A stretch of DNA of 64,000 bases from Anas platyrhynchos (GCF_047663525.1 NC_092605.1:310001-374000), one strand, 5' to 3'; positions 37,980-51,800 are shown, counted from the stretch's first letter. Numbers and translations: made by a program. The notes: a model not told the origin generated them from the letters alone.

Positions 37980-40280
37980 CGATAAGCCTAACGAGCCGCG
38001 AAGGGCACCCAGAAGTCCCTCAGAGGCGCTGAGCGCTGCGGCCGGCGGCGGGCGGGGCGAGGGCCCCGGGAGGAGCCCAGCTGGGGGCCGCCGCCCCCGG
38101 CCCCCCGCGATCCTCCCGCACCGCCCGGCTCGCCCGCACGCTTACCGAGTCCTGCGAAAAAGCCCTCTGCTAACGTCCCCTCTAACTTTAGCCGCGGCAG
38201 CTTCGTTCTCCTTTGTCCCCGTTGCAGCGGCGTCCCCCGGCTCGGAGCCGCCGACGGGCGCGGAGCGGAGCGCCCGTTTACCGGCGGAACGACGGCCGCC
38301 GCCGCGTCGCCGCTGCTCGCCGGCCGCGGCCCGCCTGGGCGCCCCCCGGGCCGGCCGCCGCGGGGGGTGCGGGGAAGAGCGCGACCCGGGGGCCGGGGGC
38401 GGCACCTCCCGCGGGTGGGGGGCGGGCGGCACCGCCCCTACGGGGCCGGGGGGGCGGAGCCGCCGCCAGGAGCGCGGGGGGTCGGGGGGGCGCCGCCGCC
38501 GGCGGGGCTGGCACGTGCGGGCCCTCGCGGCCACACGGCGCCGTCGGGCGGCCCAGCCCCCCCCGCCGCCGGCCGGCCCGGGCCGGGAGGAGCCGCCCCG
38601 TGCCCCCGCCGCCCTGCGGGCGAGGCTGGCGGGCGCCGCCGGCCGCGGCCCCGGCGCCGGCAGGGGCGGCGATGGCGGCGCGGCGCGGCGGACGCCCCGA
38701 CGGAGCGGCCCCGCGCCGCGGCACTGGCTCGCCGCGTCGGTGCGGCGGGCGCGGCGCAGACCCCCCGCTCCCTCCGCCTCGCTCCGAGGGGGCGGAGGGC
38801 AGGGCAGGGCGGGGGCTGGCCGGCTGCTGCCCCACGCGGCGCCCGGGCTGGCGGCGCCCCCGGCGCGCTCCCCGCGCACTCCGTGCCCCTCTGTCATGCT
38901 CGCCGCCTGGGAGCGGGCGGCGGGCTCCTGCGCCGGCAGCCGCGCCGCCGAGCCCGCGCCGCCGGCGCTGCCCTCGCCGCCCGCCGCCGACCCCCGGCCC
39001 CGCGGACGGCGCGGCGGGGCGCGGCGGAGCGCGGGCGGCGCTGCCCGCCGCCGGGGACTGGCTGCTGCTGCTGCCGCCGCGGCGAGCGGCGGGTGGCGGC
39101 GGGCGGCGATGGGCACGGCGGCCGTGCACCTCCTGCTGCTGCTGGGGCTGCTGCACGCCGGGCCCGGCGGCGAGGGCAGGAAGGGCTGGCGGCGGCGGGG
39201 TCCCGCGGTGCGCGAGCGCGGCGAGGCGGCGGCGGCGGCGCCGGCCGAGAGCTTCCCGCTGGACTTCACCGCGGTGGAGGGCAACATGGACAGCTTCATG
39301 GCGCAGGTCAAGAGCCTGGCGCAGTCGCTGTACCCCTGCTCGGCCCAGGCGCTGCCGCACGACCTGCGCCTGCACCTCCTGCACAACGCCTCGGTCACCT
39401 GCAACGACGGCAGCCCGGCCGGGTGAGTCCCGCGCGCCGCCCCCCGCCGCGCTCGCCGCCGGCTCGCGGCGCCCCGCAGCCCCCGGCCCCGGCCCCGGCC
39501 CCGGCCCCGGCCCCGGCCCCGGCCCGCCGAGCCCTCCCCGCGGCCCCGGCCCCTGCGCGGCCCCGAGGGCTGTGGCGCCACCGCGCGGCGGCGGGCGGCT
39601 CTGCAGCGACAGGTGCAGCGCGCGGCCCGCGGGCGGCGCGGCCCGAGCCGCTCCCCTCGGCGGGCGCCGGCGCCGCCGGCCCCGGTGCCGCCGCCGCCGC
39701 CGCCTCGCCCCCGCCCCCGCCACGTGTTCCGCGCGGCCCCGGCGCTGCGGGCGTCAAAGCGCCGCGGTCGGGCGCGGCTCCCGCTAACGCCGCCTCCGCT
39801 CTGTCCGTCCGCAGCTACTACCTCAAGGAGTCCAAGGGCAGCCGGCGCTGGCTGCTGTTCCTCGAAGGTGAGCCTCGCGCGGCTCGGGCCGGGGCCGGGG
39901 CCGGGGCTGGGCGGGGGGCGGCCCGGTGCTGGCCGCCTTCCCCCAGCCGTCGGCCGGAGCCGAGGTCCCCGGCCCGGGGCGGGGCGGGGGCGGCTGACCC
40001 CTGTTCTCCCCGCCAGGAGGGTGGTACTGCTTCAACAGGGAGAACTGCGACAGCCGCTACGACACCATGCGGAGGCTCATGAGCTCCAAGGAGTGGCCCG
40101 CGACCAGAGTGGGTGAGTGTCCCCGTCGTGCCGTGGGGACGGCCGCCGGTCCCTCCCTGCCCCGTGGGGACGGCTTCCCGGAGGCAGCGCCCGGCGGCCC
40201 CCTCGTCCCGGTGGGCGCGCAGCCGCTGCCGGGCGCCTGCTTCTGCCTGGCCCCAGCACGGCCTCTCCCACGCAGACGGT
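37980..40280 (+). promoter_or_regulatory. NOTUM: NOTUM CpG island (5' flank, 5' UTR, exons 1-3)
   Basis: GC and CpG density rises sharply at about 37,980 and falls at about 40,280. The island covers roughly 1.1 kb upstream of the ATG, exon 1, the 392-nt intron 1, exon 2, the 149-nt intron 2 and exon 3. I could not place the transcription start. I saw no convincing TCF/LEF site (CTTTGAT type) inside the island. Confidence 0.75.
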
Positions 40281-43200
40281 TCCTGCGTGAGTACGTGCAA
40301 ATAATGTGCCTCTGCTCGCTCGCACAGTCATGAAGGCACAGATATGCGTGTGTTTGGCTGTCTGCTTATGGCTGGTGGGCGATACTGGTGTTTTGAACTC
40401 TCGCCAACGTACTCTCTTTAGTTTAAACGTATTCACATGCTGACAGACCTGCTGGGATCTTCATAGTCTCGTTTTTGTCATTTGGTTTCCAAAGAAAGCT
40501 GCTCTTAATCCTGTCAGAAGCACTTGGACCTCGTAATCTGTCCGTCAGGACAGCTGTACTTTCTTGCAGAATGGGCTGGATGGGTTTGCGGACAGTAGTA
40601 CTGGCCCTATGTGCCGGGCAGAAATGGGGTAAATTGTCTGGGCCTCTTGTGTGGAGCTGTGTGATTCCACCTCCTCCCCGTTTATAATTGTATAATGTCA
40701 CTGAAGCAATCACAGTGATTCTCGGTGAAAGCATATGTTTGGGGTACACATAAAAGTACTTTTAGCTTTTTGACTTTCATGCATAAGATGGAATTAACAC
40801 CCAAGACACACACTGGACAACAGGGCTCCAGAGTCAACAGAGAAATGTTGAACTTTCCTTTTCATTCTTGGTGCTTATACTCAGCCCTTCTGAAAACTCA
40901 GACTTCTCTCATTCGCAGACAGTGAATCCTACATTTGCAAATATCGTCTTTGACCTGGTAGGATTTGGTGTTTGGGAAAGTGCTGATCATCTTAAGTATG
41001 TGTTCATAGGTTCTGTTCTGTTCTACAGAAACTATACTACTGAAGCTTTCTAGACAGGCTTCATCTGTACCACAAATCAAATTCTGAAAGTCACATATGC
41101 CTAAGGGCAGATTTACAAATGTTCATTCATCTTCTCTAACCGATGTTGTACATTGTGAACGTTTGTTTTCTACGTGGTCAGAGATTCTGCTTTAGACTCA
41201 TACAGTTACTCTGAAGTCATACACTGTCATCGGTATGTTTCTTGTTTCTTTATGTCCATCTGCAGGAACTGGGATCCTGTCATCACAGCCAGAGGAAAAT
41301 CCCCACTGGTGGAACGCGAACATGGTGTAAGGAGAGACTGCTTCTCCTGCTTTTGGGGCTAACAGAGTGCTACTGAGACAGATTAAGACTAATGTCTGCA
41401 AGAGGAAATTGTACGTTTCCTCATTTGTTCCAGTTCACCTCTCTAACTAAAGTGTGCTGGCAAGGTCTGGAGAAACCCAAGTTCAGTCTGCTTGGAGTTG
41501 TGGGGTGATCTAATGAAGAAAAACTGGGGATAGCTCAGAGAGCCTTCTCAAATAAATGAAGTGGCAAATACTGTTGTGAGCAGGGGCTGATAGTGTATTG
41601 TACGTTTGCCAGTTTGAGAGGAACATGGAGTAACTCTTTTAGTTCAAAGAGGAGAAATGAGAAGGACATCTGTTTATGCATGCATCTATATGTGAGGAAA
41701 AAGCAGAAGAGAGGGGATGTTCATGAAGCACACAGTTTCCCTGTGACAGGTCACCCACCATATCAGTGGGACAGCTGAGAGCAAAATTGTGGCCCTCTGT
41801 TCTGTCCACCAAACTTAGTGCTCCAATTAGATTGAGAAAACAGAAATTACTTGTTGATTTAACTCAGTAAAACTACCAGTGTTCAGAAGAAAATTCAAGA
41901 CAGAGTTGCAATTGTCACTTTGTGTGCAAGAAGGTATGTTAAGTGTCTAAGTGGACAAGAAATGCTTCCTTTTCCCCTCCCCAGAATTTAATTTTCATCT
42001 AGTTACTTGACCCTATCCTCACCCCCTCCTTGCATGTCTAAGGAACATCAGTACTCACACAACTCTTTTACAGATTCATCCCTTATTGCTCAAGTGATGT
42101 TTGGAGTGGTGCCTCTTCCAAGTCCGAGAAAAGTGAGTGTTACTGATGGGTTGTTGCTGCCACAGACATCACACATTAAAGGATATGGCCAGACTTCTGT
42201 GAAACAACATGAATGAAGAACAGGCTTTTCTTGCTGAAGGGCAGGAAAGAATATCAAGCTACTTCCAGATAAAACATCCTGATCTCTTTAGCTCAGTCTG
42301 TTTTGACATAGTTCAGAGCCACTGCTTGCAGAGATGTTACGCTGATGCAGTAGGCAAGGATTAGAGGAATTAAATTCCTTTTAGATGAATCCCCAGGTTC
42401 CATCCAGCACACAGCAAATTAAGTGGTGTAGCTGAGGAACCATGGTTTGTTGCGTGCAACTTTGGCTTTGTTAGTCTGAGAGGCGAGTGAATTTAGTTTC
42501 AAACTTGAATGAGGAGGATATCTCTCCTCATGTCAACCTAAAGCTATCTGCAGGTTTCTTTGTAAAACAGAGTAGTTTGCTTGTGTACAATCCTGTTTTG
42601 CATCAGCTGTCATTTTGATAATGCCAAAACTCTAGGAGTCTGCTTAATGGAGTCCTCTGCCAGGTTAAGCTGGATTTCATGCAAGTGAATTGTTCTACAT
42701 CATGTAGTTCTTTGGGTTTCCCAAGTGAAGCAGGATTGGTGCAGTAATACTTGTATAAGCAAGGAACTTTGTCTTTGCCTTTGTTCATGAAGAGTTTTCT
42801 TTGAACAGAACGAAATTACTGCTGATGTACACTGCTGTGAAAGAAAGAGGTAGGCCTAAGATGCTCTGTGATGTGGCACTGGAAAGGCAGGAGGTTGCTG
42901 TTTTTCTTTGAGTTGATCTTTGAGCTCTGACCTTAAACCAGACACCTTGTTACTCAATGTCTCTTCACTAACTAGTATCAAGAAACTGATGACTTGTGGA
43001 TACCAAAGTTATACTTTCTGTCACAGTAAGGACCTTTTCATTTTGTAAGTTTCTTGTGTTGTTCCTGTGAAGCAGCTACACTACAGCAAACAGTGTTTTG
43101 GTGGTGCCTGGGAATTGGTGCAAGTGTAATATGTCTTGAAATGTGGCATGTCCGAATTGGCTTTATGGACTGGGAGAATACTCACCATGAATAGAGAAAG

Positions 43201-46200
43201 GGTCACAGCACCTTCCTGGTTTGCTCTTGTTTTCCTTCTCTTAGTTTACCGGTTCCTATGCACTGCTGTAGGAAGGCCTGCTTGTTTTCTTTTTTGTTTG
43301 TTTGTTTTTATTCTGTTTGCTGTCTATTCACTTCTTTCAGGGAAGTTCTGTACTGGGAGAATATTTCTTACTAGATTAGTTTGATACAGGTAGAGGAAAT
43401 GGGCCTGCTTTTAGATTCATGATTCCTTCATAAGGTTCTTAAGCATTTGTGGAGAGGAAGCAAAAGATTTAACCTGGACAGGAAACAGTTTTATTGATGC
43501 TGAGGTCTCTGTTCCAGATGAATATGCCTTCATGGGAGCATTGATCATTCAAGAGGTTATAAAGGAGCTTGTGGGAAAAGGTCTTAGCACCGCAAAAGTG
43601 TTGCTGCTAGCAGGGAGCAGGTAAGTGTCTACAAGAATTCCTGTGGTGAAGACAGGAGATCTCCACAGCAGAAAGCTGTTAGGGATGAGCTAAATTCCTG
43701 AAAAATTTCTTCTAGGAATGTAGTAACTGTAATATAACAAACTCTACATCTGTTCTCAGTTTTCTCCTTTGGGTGGTACAGCAGGAAATGATAGAAGTGT
43801 ATTTCCTCAGCTTTTGGTCCAGGTACATTTATAAGAAAATAACAGGGTAAAAGATTTGCAAGAGGGAGGGGATGTGTTTATTCTGCCCTGCATTAAAAAT
43901 GCTGGCACCTGTGGATACGTGCCATGAGACACATGTGCTGAACCTATTCACAAGACATCTGATTAAAAACTCAGATTTGCCTGTCACAGATGCTCTGAAT
44001 CTTGTTAGGTTGCGCTGCTGTGATACACTCAGCATATATTACACGGGTGTAATATAGACAAATTCACTCTTTGCCACTTCTCACTTGAGATTCTTTCAGG
44101 TTTTGAGCAGCCAAAACTCTTGCAAGTAGTATAAAGCCTATATATCTCCCAAAAGAAAGAACTAGAACTGGATTTTGTTTCTGAGGTACCAGATTGTTAC
44201 TCAGAGCTGGCTTTATTTCAGAACGTTTTGCAAAGCAAGGAAATAACTTGGTAACTACTAACTGGATTGTCCTGTGGATAGAACCAGTTGTTTTGAGTGT
44301 CACTGCTAAATATGTACACTAGCCAGCCATTTAATAGCTACACCAGCATCATCACTGCAGTACTAAAATTGCTGTTACAGTGCTGGAGGAACAGGAGTGC
44401 TCTTGAATGTGGATCGAGTGGCGGAGCAGCTGGAGGAGATGGGTTATCAAGGGATTCAGGTTCGAGGCTTGGCAGACTCTGGATGGTTCCTGGATAATAA
44501 ACAGTATCGCAGAACTGACTGTATCGATACCATAACGTGTGCTCCAACAGAAGCTATCAGAAGAGGAATAAGGTACAATCACATGCTCTAAAGCATGCTT
44601 TTATACAGGATTAATAGTGGAAAGATGTTCGTAGAATCATGTTCTCCTCTATCTTCATAGAATTGTAGAATGACTTAGGTTGAAAGGGACCTCAAAAGAT
44701 TATCTAGTTCCAATTCCCCTCCCATAGGCAGGGTTGCCAACTGCCTAGATCAGGTTGCTCAGGGCCTCATCTAACCTGGTCTTGAATACCTCCAGGGATG
44801 GATCATCCACAACCTGTAGGCAAGCTTTTCCAGTGCCTTGCCACCCTCTGAGTGAATTTTGATCTTCCTGTATTTTGATGTTTTAAGAGTATTTATTATC
44901 TAATGTCAGTGTGGGTTTTTTTTCACTTTTTTTTTTTTTTAATAAAATCAAATTTCAAATATAGGTGTGCAAAAGAATGTGCAATTGCAGATGCCCTCAA
45001 ATGCATTGATAGGACAATGTAGCCAAGAAAGAATGCTGCTTTTATTAAGCTGGAATGATAACCAGGACAGAAATATAGCATGATATGGATAGACTATTGT
45101 TAAGATGTCATTATGACATTCATTCTGTTGCTTTGTCTTCCAGGTATTGGAATGGTATTGTTCCTGAACGCTGTAAGCTGCAGTTTAAAGAGGGAGAGGA
45201 ATGGAACTGCTTTTTTGGATATAAGATTTATCCTACTCTTCGATGTAAGTATCAGAGGAGAGAGATAAAATGGATTCTAAGGTTTTCTCTGTATTCACGG
45301 CTAACTTACTAGCCATTCACTGTCCAAATTTTTTGTCTTCCTAGGTCCAGTCTTTGTTGTCCAATGGCTCTTTGATGAGGCTCAGCTTACTGTAGACAAT
45401 GTACACCTCACTGGCCAGCCTGTTCAGGAAGGGCAGTGGCTCTACATCCAGAATCTGGGCAGGGAGCTGAGAAACACCTTGAAGGATGTAACGTAAGTCT
45501 TTCAGTAAGGAAAACTCACTTCCAGAAGAAGTATTTTATCCAATATTCTAGCAGTGTTTCTCAGATCTCTGGTGTCATAGATTTGGTAACTATGCTTAGT
45601 CTACACCAAGAATCTTGCTGGTTTTATTTCTGAATAAGTGCAAAGTAATTTCCAGGTTCACAGTTACCAGTTGTCCTTATTAAGTACTGATCATGAAACA
45701 CTGAGATAGCTGAGACAACAGAGGAAGAACCATTAATGTACTTTATTTGCCGCATGCAAGAGCGGGTATTCAGGAGTCTCTTGTAGTAGATGTACACTAT
45801 TAGGCAGGATGGAACCCCTTTTCCAGTCCAGACAGGTTTTATGCCATGATAAGCTTCTCTGTTTCTAAAAGCTTTGTCAGGGCAGCAAAAATTCCACTTT
45901 CTGCCTAGTCCAGAATATTCTATTGAACAGAAGTTAATTTGTCCTTCCAAGACAAATCCTAATCCATGTTTCCCTTTTTTTCTTTAGTGCTAGCTTTGCT
46001 CCTGCCTGTTTGTCTCATGAGATCATTACACGCAAGTGAGTGATTTTACAGATTCTGTGAAAGGTCAACACGGAAACAGTAGGGGAATTAATCAGTTCTG
46101 ATAACCTGACCCTTCTGATACAATCTGTGTGGTTTGTCTTTTCAGTCACTGGACGGACATCCAGGTGAAGGGGACATCATTACCCCGTGCCCTGCACTGT

Positions 46201-46452
46201 TGGGATCGGAGCCTACATGAGAGCAACAAAAATGGGAAAGCCCCTCTGAAGGGTTGCCCAATTCATCTGATTGACAGCTGTCCATGGCCCCACTGCAACC
46301 CCTCATGCCCCACTATCAGGGACCAGTTCACAGGGCAGGAGATGAATGTGATCCAATTTCTCATGCACATGGGTTTTGATGTTCAGAAGATGGCACAGCA
46401 ACAGGGCCTGGAGCCCAGTAAACTTCTGGGGATGCTCAGCAGTGGTAACTAG
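39109..46452 (+). CDS. NOTUM: NOTUM, secreted palmitoleoyl-protein carboxylesterase (Wnt deacylase)
   Basis: Eleven exons join without a frame error into 1,482 nt (493 residues, TAG stop; human is 496): 39109-39422, 39815-39867, 40017-40112, 41266-41326, 42074-42132, 43518-43620, 44381-44572, 45144-45244, 45345-45492, 45988-46035, 46146-46452. The start is chosen because it opens a hydrophobic signal peptide (about 1-19, [12 protein letters not shown]) followed by the conserved [20 protein letters not shown] block. The alpha/beta-hydrolase shows the oxyanion GGW (123-125), nucleophile Ser229 in GSSAGG, Asp337 in QWLFDEAQ and His386 in CLSHEI, so the triad is intact. Asn93 is a glycosylation sequon (NAS). 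As known, the enzyme removes palmitoleate from Wnt at the cell surface and acts as a Wnt feedback inhibitor. A CpG island covers its 5' end. Confidence 0.98.
39481..39522. repeat. (CCCCGG)7 hexanucleotide repeat in NOTUM intron 1
   Basis: Seven uninterrupted CCCCGG units (GGGGCC on the minus strand) begin 59 bp after the exon-1 donor. Shorter GGGGCC runs occur in intron 2 (about 39,888-39,906) and upstream of ASPSCR1 (about 32,702-32,720). The minus strand can form a G-quadruplex. Confidence 0.95.
44636..44880 (-). mobile_element. CR1 3' fragment in NOTUM intron 7
   Basis: The plus strand begins TCATAGAATTGTAGAATGAC and continues with AAGGGACCTCAAAAGATTAT, GGTTGCTCAGGGCCTCATCT and CTCCAGGGATGGATCATCCA, a classic avian CR1 3' end in antisense to NOTUM. 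It starts 64 bp past the exon-7 donor. Confidence 0.92.
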
Positions 46453-48750
46453 GAAAGGATCTTCTGAGGGGCAGGGAGATCAGGAGGGGACTCGGGGCCC
46501 TTCTCCCACACACTCTAATCTTCTTCCTTAAGCTCATGCAGGCTGGTGCATGCTCACCCCCCATGCAGGCAGAAACCTGTACACAACCACATGTTCCCGC
46601 ACTCTTGCACACTTAAGATGTGTCAAGAAAAAAAAATGCGATTTCTTGCTTACACAATTTGTCTGGAACTTGTTACCTCCAAACTCGAGGGATCACTTCT
46701 GGCCATTCACATCCTCTTCCTGTATTAGATTGCCTTGTGTAAGACAGGGAGTAGTAAAGCCATAAATAGCAGCAATGAGAACCTTCCCCAGATCTAGGAC
46801 TTCTTCCCTTGTCATGAATTTTACATCATAGACTCGATACAAGTGGTGAAAAAAGCAAGCACTGGATTTCTTTTATCCAACAAGAAGTGAAGGAATGATT
46901 ACATGACTTCCTGGAGGTCAGCATCTCATGATATATCATAACATACAAACAAAGGACATGTGCTAGGGATGGACACTCTTGTAATCAATTTACTTCTGTA
47001 TTATTTTATAAAGTGACTTTTTTATTACTTTTTTAAACTAAGCAAGAAATATAAATGATATTGTTTTGTAACATATTTTTTTTTAAATAACGAAGGAACC
47101 TCTTGCTACTTTGGCAATGTGGACATATTTATTTTAATATGTAAAATGCTATTTATAAGGGCTGACCAGAGAACCATTCATATGTCTTTGTAAAGTTGTA
47201 TATGCTGCTCATTTGGGTGGGTTTTCCTTATGATCACTTGTGCCTGGGAGAGGGCTGAGGGGGGTATTGACATTTTATATTAATTAGACTTCAGTGTTCC
47301 ACTTGCAATATGCTTTGTCATTGTTTCTGTAATGAAGAGTATGTGAGGTCTAAGTACAGATACTTTCACCCAGCATCTGCTGTTTGCTTACTTGCACAGC
47401 ATTTTCAGCTTGAAGTTTGTGTTTTGTCAGGGATTCAAGGGCAGTGTATTTTAAGATGCAGAGAGATCTGGTTTTACAGCAAAGGCCACTATTCTAGTTA
47501 GAGAAATATTTGATTTGATCAGACTATCTGGTCTGTCTTAGAAGGTGAAGCATTTGAAGAAAAAAAAAAAAAAAAAAGAACACAAGTCAAGAAACAACAT
47601 ACTGCTATTCTACTGATTGCTTGCAAACGTGCCCACCTCAGAGAACATACATGTATAGAATCCTCTTTGTAATGGGAGGAGAACAAGGGAGAGATCAGGA
47701 ATGTGTGGCTGAAGCACACACTTCCAAGAAAAATCTTACCAGGTTAAAAGGGTAGCACTATGTGTGATGTTTGTTGTCATAGGTGAGTAAAAAAGCAAAA
47801 ACTCCAACCATTCAGTTACTGGTTACAGACTTCAGCAAACACTTGGGCAGTACCACATAGGAAATTAGCAGTCCTGCTGTGCAAGATGGGGTTTATTACA
47901 CATTTAAGATTAAAAGGAAAAAAAATAAGTAGCTAAAGACAAAATGGATGGTGTTCCCAGAAGAACAGACATACAGGAAAGCTATCAGTGGAGTTTCCGT
48001 ATTATTAATATAGGGGTTACTTTTACTTTTTATGTTTTATTGACTGATGTAAAATTGTTCTGACTATATTTTTGGCACTAAGTTGAGAGGCTTCTTCAGT
48101 ACTGAGAATGTTTGAAAAAGCATATGGGAAGATGGGATTCCTTTGAGGGCTGGAGTCATGTGAAGTCAATCAGTATAAAGTGCTGGTACTTGAGTAGTAG
48201 CCAGAATTTCTGCTATGCACTAGTTTGTCAGTTGGGAGCATCAAGGGAAACTGCTGAAGTACTACATCAGTAGTTCATAGAATGACTACACACAAGATAA
48301 TGCATCTATAGATATGGCAAGTGCCCTAGTCTCTGTCCATCAATGTCCTTCTACTAGGAAAAGGTAAAGTATAAATGCCACTACTTATGTTTGCAATATT
48401 TTTTGCAGAGCTGACTACCTTCATTACTAAAGCATTAAATCAAAGGCTAATTTCTAAGAGGCTAAGAATGTTCAGAGGAGATAAGTGACATCTATTTTTC
48501 TTGGGAGCAGAGGGAAAAAAATCCCTGGAGGTCAGTGATCTCATTTAGCTTAATATGGCTCTGCAACAGTCTTTCAAAAGGTATAACAGGAAGCAGAAAT
48601 TCCTCAGAAATATTATTAAGGGGGAATTTGGCTAATTTATTAGGAAAAAAAATATATACTAAGTGGTTGCCAGCAGTAGCTGGGAACTGCAATCTGTAAC
48701 ACAGGTGGTCATTTCCAGTTCTATATTTCTTCTTGTACTTGTGCAATAAA
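46453..48750 (+). other. NOTUM: NOTUM 3' UTR and flank
   Basis: AT-rich sequence follows the stop codon. Candidate poly(A) signals on the plus strand are ATTAAA at 47,909-47,914 and 48,434-48,439, and AATAAA at 48,745-48,750. I cannot tell which is used, so the transcript end is uncertain. Confidence 0.45.
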
Positions 48751-48860
48751 TAATTTTTCCAAGCCTTTGTGATTCTGACACTCCTAAGTTCATCCCCGGT
48801 GACATTTGCTATGTGGAAGCCAATGTCAAAATGGGTAAGACTGGAAGAATTCAGTACCAT

Positions 48861-51800
48861 GTGTTTGTACTCAGATCTTATGGCTAGATGAGATGTTTTC
48901 TATTAGACACCCATCATTGAAAAGTCATCTCTATCAGGATCATGTGATTGATCCAAAATTAAAAGGCAACTAAGAAATGAAAAGTTGTTAGCAGAGGTGT
49001 CTATTTGCACTACATGATTATAGTTTCCAGACTCAGACACTGGGCACGTAAAAGTTTCATTCGTAAGATGGAGGGCAGAGCCCATAACTATTTACTACAG
49101 CAATGGCTGCTAATACACAGAGGCTCTAATGATGTTGCAGCAGGCTGATTGAAACTTAACTTTTATCCAGGTAAGCAGTGAGCCCCTCTTTATCCCTGAC
49201 TGCGGAGAACAGCAGACCTGAGCTAGTAATGCACACCAAAAACACTGGTGAAGACCACGGGCAATTATTATCTGTCAGGCTTACTGGCTGGAACTGCATG
49301 CTGAAAGTGCTGCACTGGAGAGAAGAAGGGTACAGAAGGGCTGTGATAGAGAAAGGTGCCCCGTTCCTTTGACCAGCAATGTAGAGGCAACATCATTACT
49401 GTGAAAACACATCGACAGTGTGGTAGCAGCTGTGGGACAGCATCGCCACTGCTATTCCTTCCTCAGTTCCACAGTATCTGTTGCAGCTGTGGTGCAGCTG
49501 ATCAAGATTTGCTCTCTGTGCTAGCCATTGCTGCTCCAACCTCATGGCAGCACAGCTTTGGTGTGGAATTTGGGCTAAAAGTCTGGATGTTTTAGTAGTC
49601 ATGGTTTCTTCTGGGTTCATCAATTCTCACTTTGTAGGATGTTGTGATTTACCACTTAGGAACCACTAGTCTGATGTGCAGGCATGTGTGCTTTTCAGTA
49701 CTCATTTTAATTGCAAAGCTTCCATGTCATTCACCAGCAAATGACTGGCCCTGGATCTTTCAAAAAAACCTGCAACAGCATGCAGAATCGTTCCCTGTTC
49801 AGCACAGCAGGGTCTCAAAGGAGCAGTGCAGCAAGCTGCCGTGATGAGGTGCAAGAAGCTGTGGGTTTCTATTTCAGTACCTTCTATGTGATACTTGTTT
49901 ACACCTTTCTAAAGTGGAAAGAAAACTGAAGTGCTTTGGAAATACACCCGTTAGATGCTAGGAAATCAGACTGGTGGCAGCACCTGGAGGCCCTGGGAAT
50001 CCTCAGAAGCCAGACCTGCATGTTCAAACAGAATGTTCTGGCTGAAGGCAGTGGTCCACCAGCTGCACTGCTCCTGTCCACTATTTGTTAGTGGCACCAT
50101 TGACCTCTGCCAGATCTGCCTCACAACACTGAGGTCTCTGGAGTGCCACCACTGCCTGCAGAAGCAGGAGCCGGGCAGCGCATCCAGTTCTGCTCCGAGT
50201 AAACATTTCCTCACTGTCCCCACATAGCCAGTGCGGTACAGCTGCAGATAAGTGCTTTAATAGGGAGTGGTGGGAAGAAAAGCAGGACATAGAGGAGCTC
50301 CTTCTGTGACTTAAGAAAAGTGATGAGTGACTTCAGATGTTTAGATGCAACAGTGCATCACTGATGGAGTGCTGAAATTGCACAGGGGCAGCAAAGCAGG
50401 ATGGGTGAGAACCCAAAGCAGCAATAGCTTTGCCTTGTAACACAGACCATTTAACAGGACGTGGCACAATACAGACAGCAACGCTGTCAGTAAAGCCTGG
50501 AAAAACCTCTGCTGGAGGTGAAGGATTAGCATCACAGAGAGTCAGGAAGGGCAAGGGTTCAGAGTGCCAGTTTGTTTGCCTACAGCTCCTCGGCCTTCTT
50601 GCTGCATTTCCTGGTTGTTGTTATGTTAATTGTGATAATTCCACCCCAGAATGAATGCAGAGTTTCTACATTTATCACCAGAAGTCTTTTTAAGGAAAAC
50701 GGGAGAGATTTTTGCAACAAGACAGTGAGGTTACAAGATGGAGTGAAAAAGTTGAAGGTAAGCACATTTTACCTTACCATCCACAAAATCTATACTGTTC
50801 TCATGCAAATCGTTCCATAAAGTTAGCCCTGGCCTACAAAATACTGACTGTAAGTATGCTAAACTGCTGGAGTGACTAATTTTCATGGTAAGCAATCCTG
50901 CTGTAACCTACGTCTGTCAGAATTTGTCTCTTCTTAAAACGCAGTTTGATCACAAGTGATTTTCAGCAGCAATACCAGCTTAATTGGTTCCTGTACAGTC
51001 CCCTGGTTCTGGCTGCTGTTTATCAAAGCCACTGCTGCATGGATACAAGCATGCTCATTGGCATTGTGAATCAGACCAGTGATTAATCCAGGTTAAAAAT
51101 AATCCCTGTCAGGTGTAAATTTTCTGCTGTTCTTTTTTAAACCTGAGTATCCTGATCGAGCTCACAGAGCAGCTGTGTAAGCAAGATGTATAAGAGCAAG
51201 GGAAGGGAGTGGACGGGTGGAAACAAACAGTTGGAAGCTGGATGTGCTGCATCACTACCAAAGCCTATGCTGTCCGTGTGGAAGCTCATATACAGGTCAG
51301 CTTCCCAACAGCAGGAATTGCTGTAGTGTGGCCTCCCAGGTGGGGGTCCTGCCCGCCAGCAGACTTCACAGGCAGCCAAGTGCTCAGAGAGGGCATTCTT
51401 CCAGTGGGACCAGGGGCTTTCAGTCACTGAGGTCCTTGAGCTGGCCCACATGAGCCCCCAGTCCCAGCACACAGAAGGGCGATGCGAGAAGGGGCAGCAG
51501 CATTCACCTGGGCAAACCCAGGCTGCCCCAGAACCGCATGCTAAGACGGTTTGGAGTAGTCTCTTTTGTCATCACTTTATGGTATCTAGCGCTGTGTGTG
51601 GTGATTTGTGGGTGGGTCTTATGTTGTCACATCAACATATGAATACGAAACAGTGATATTAAGCAATTATCACCGCTACCAAGCACCACCCCTAGGAAGT
51701 TACAGGCTTCACCAGCACATCTGATGACTACCTGGCAGCATTAAGGAACGTTTCCCTGCTTAGGGCTGGGTCTGGCCACACTCGGGCTGACTCCTTGCAC

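Noticed and set aside
37843..39787. Very long open frames (up to 571 codons) on both strands around NOTUM exon 1
   Set aside because: They follow from extreme GC content with few stop codons. They are Arg/Ala/Pro/Gly-rich and cross-strand, and only 39,109-39,422 matches NOTUM.
41174..41362. 62-codon ORF over NOTUM exon 4
   Set aside because: It is a shifted frame. The exon reads [19 protein letters not shown] in the frame set by both neighbouring exons.
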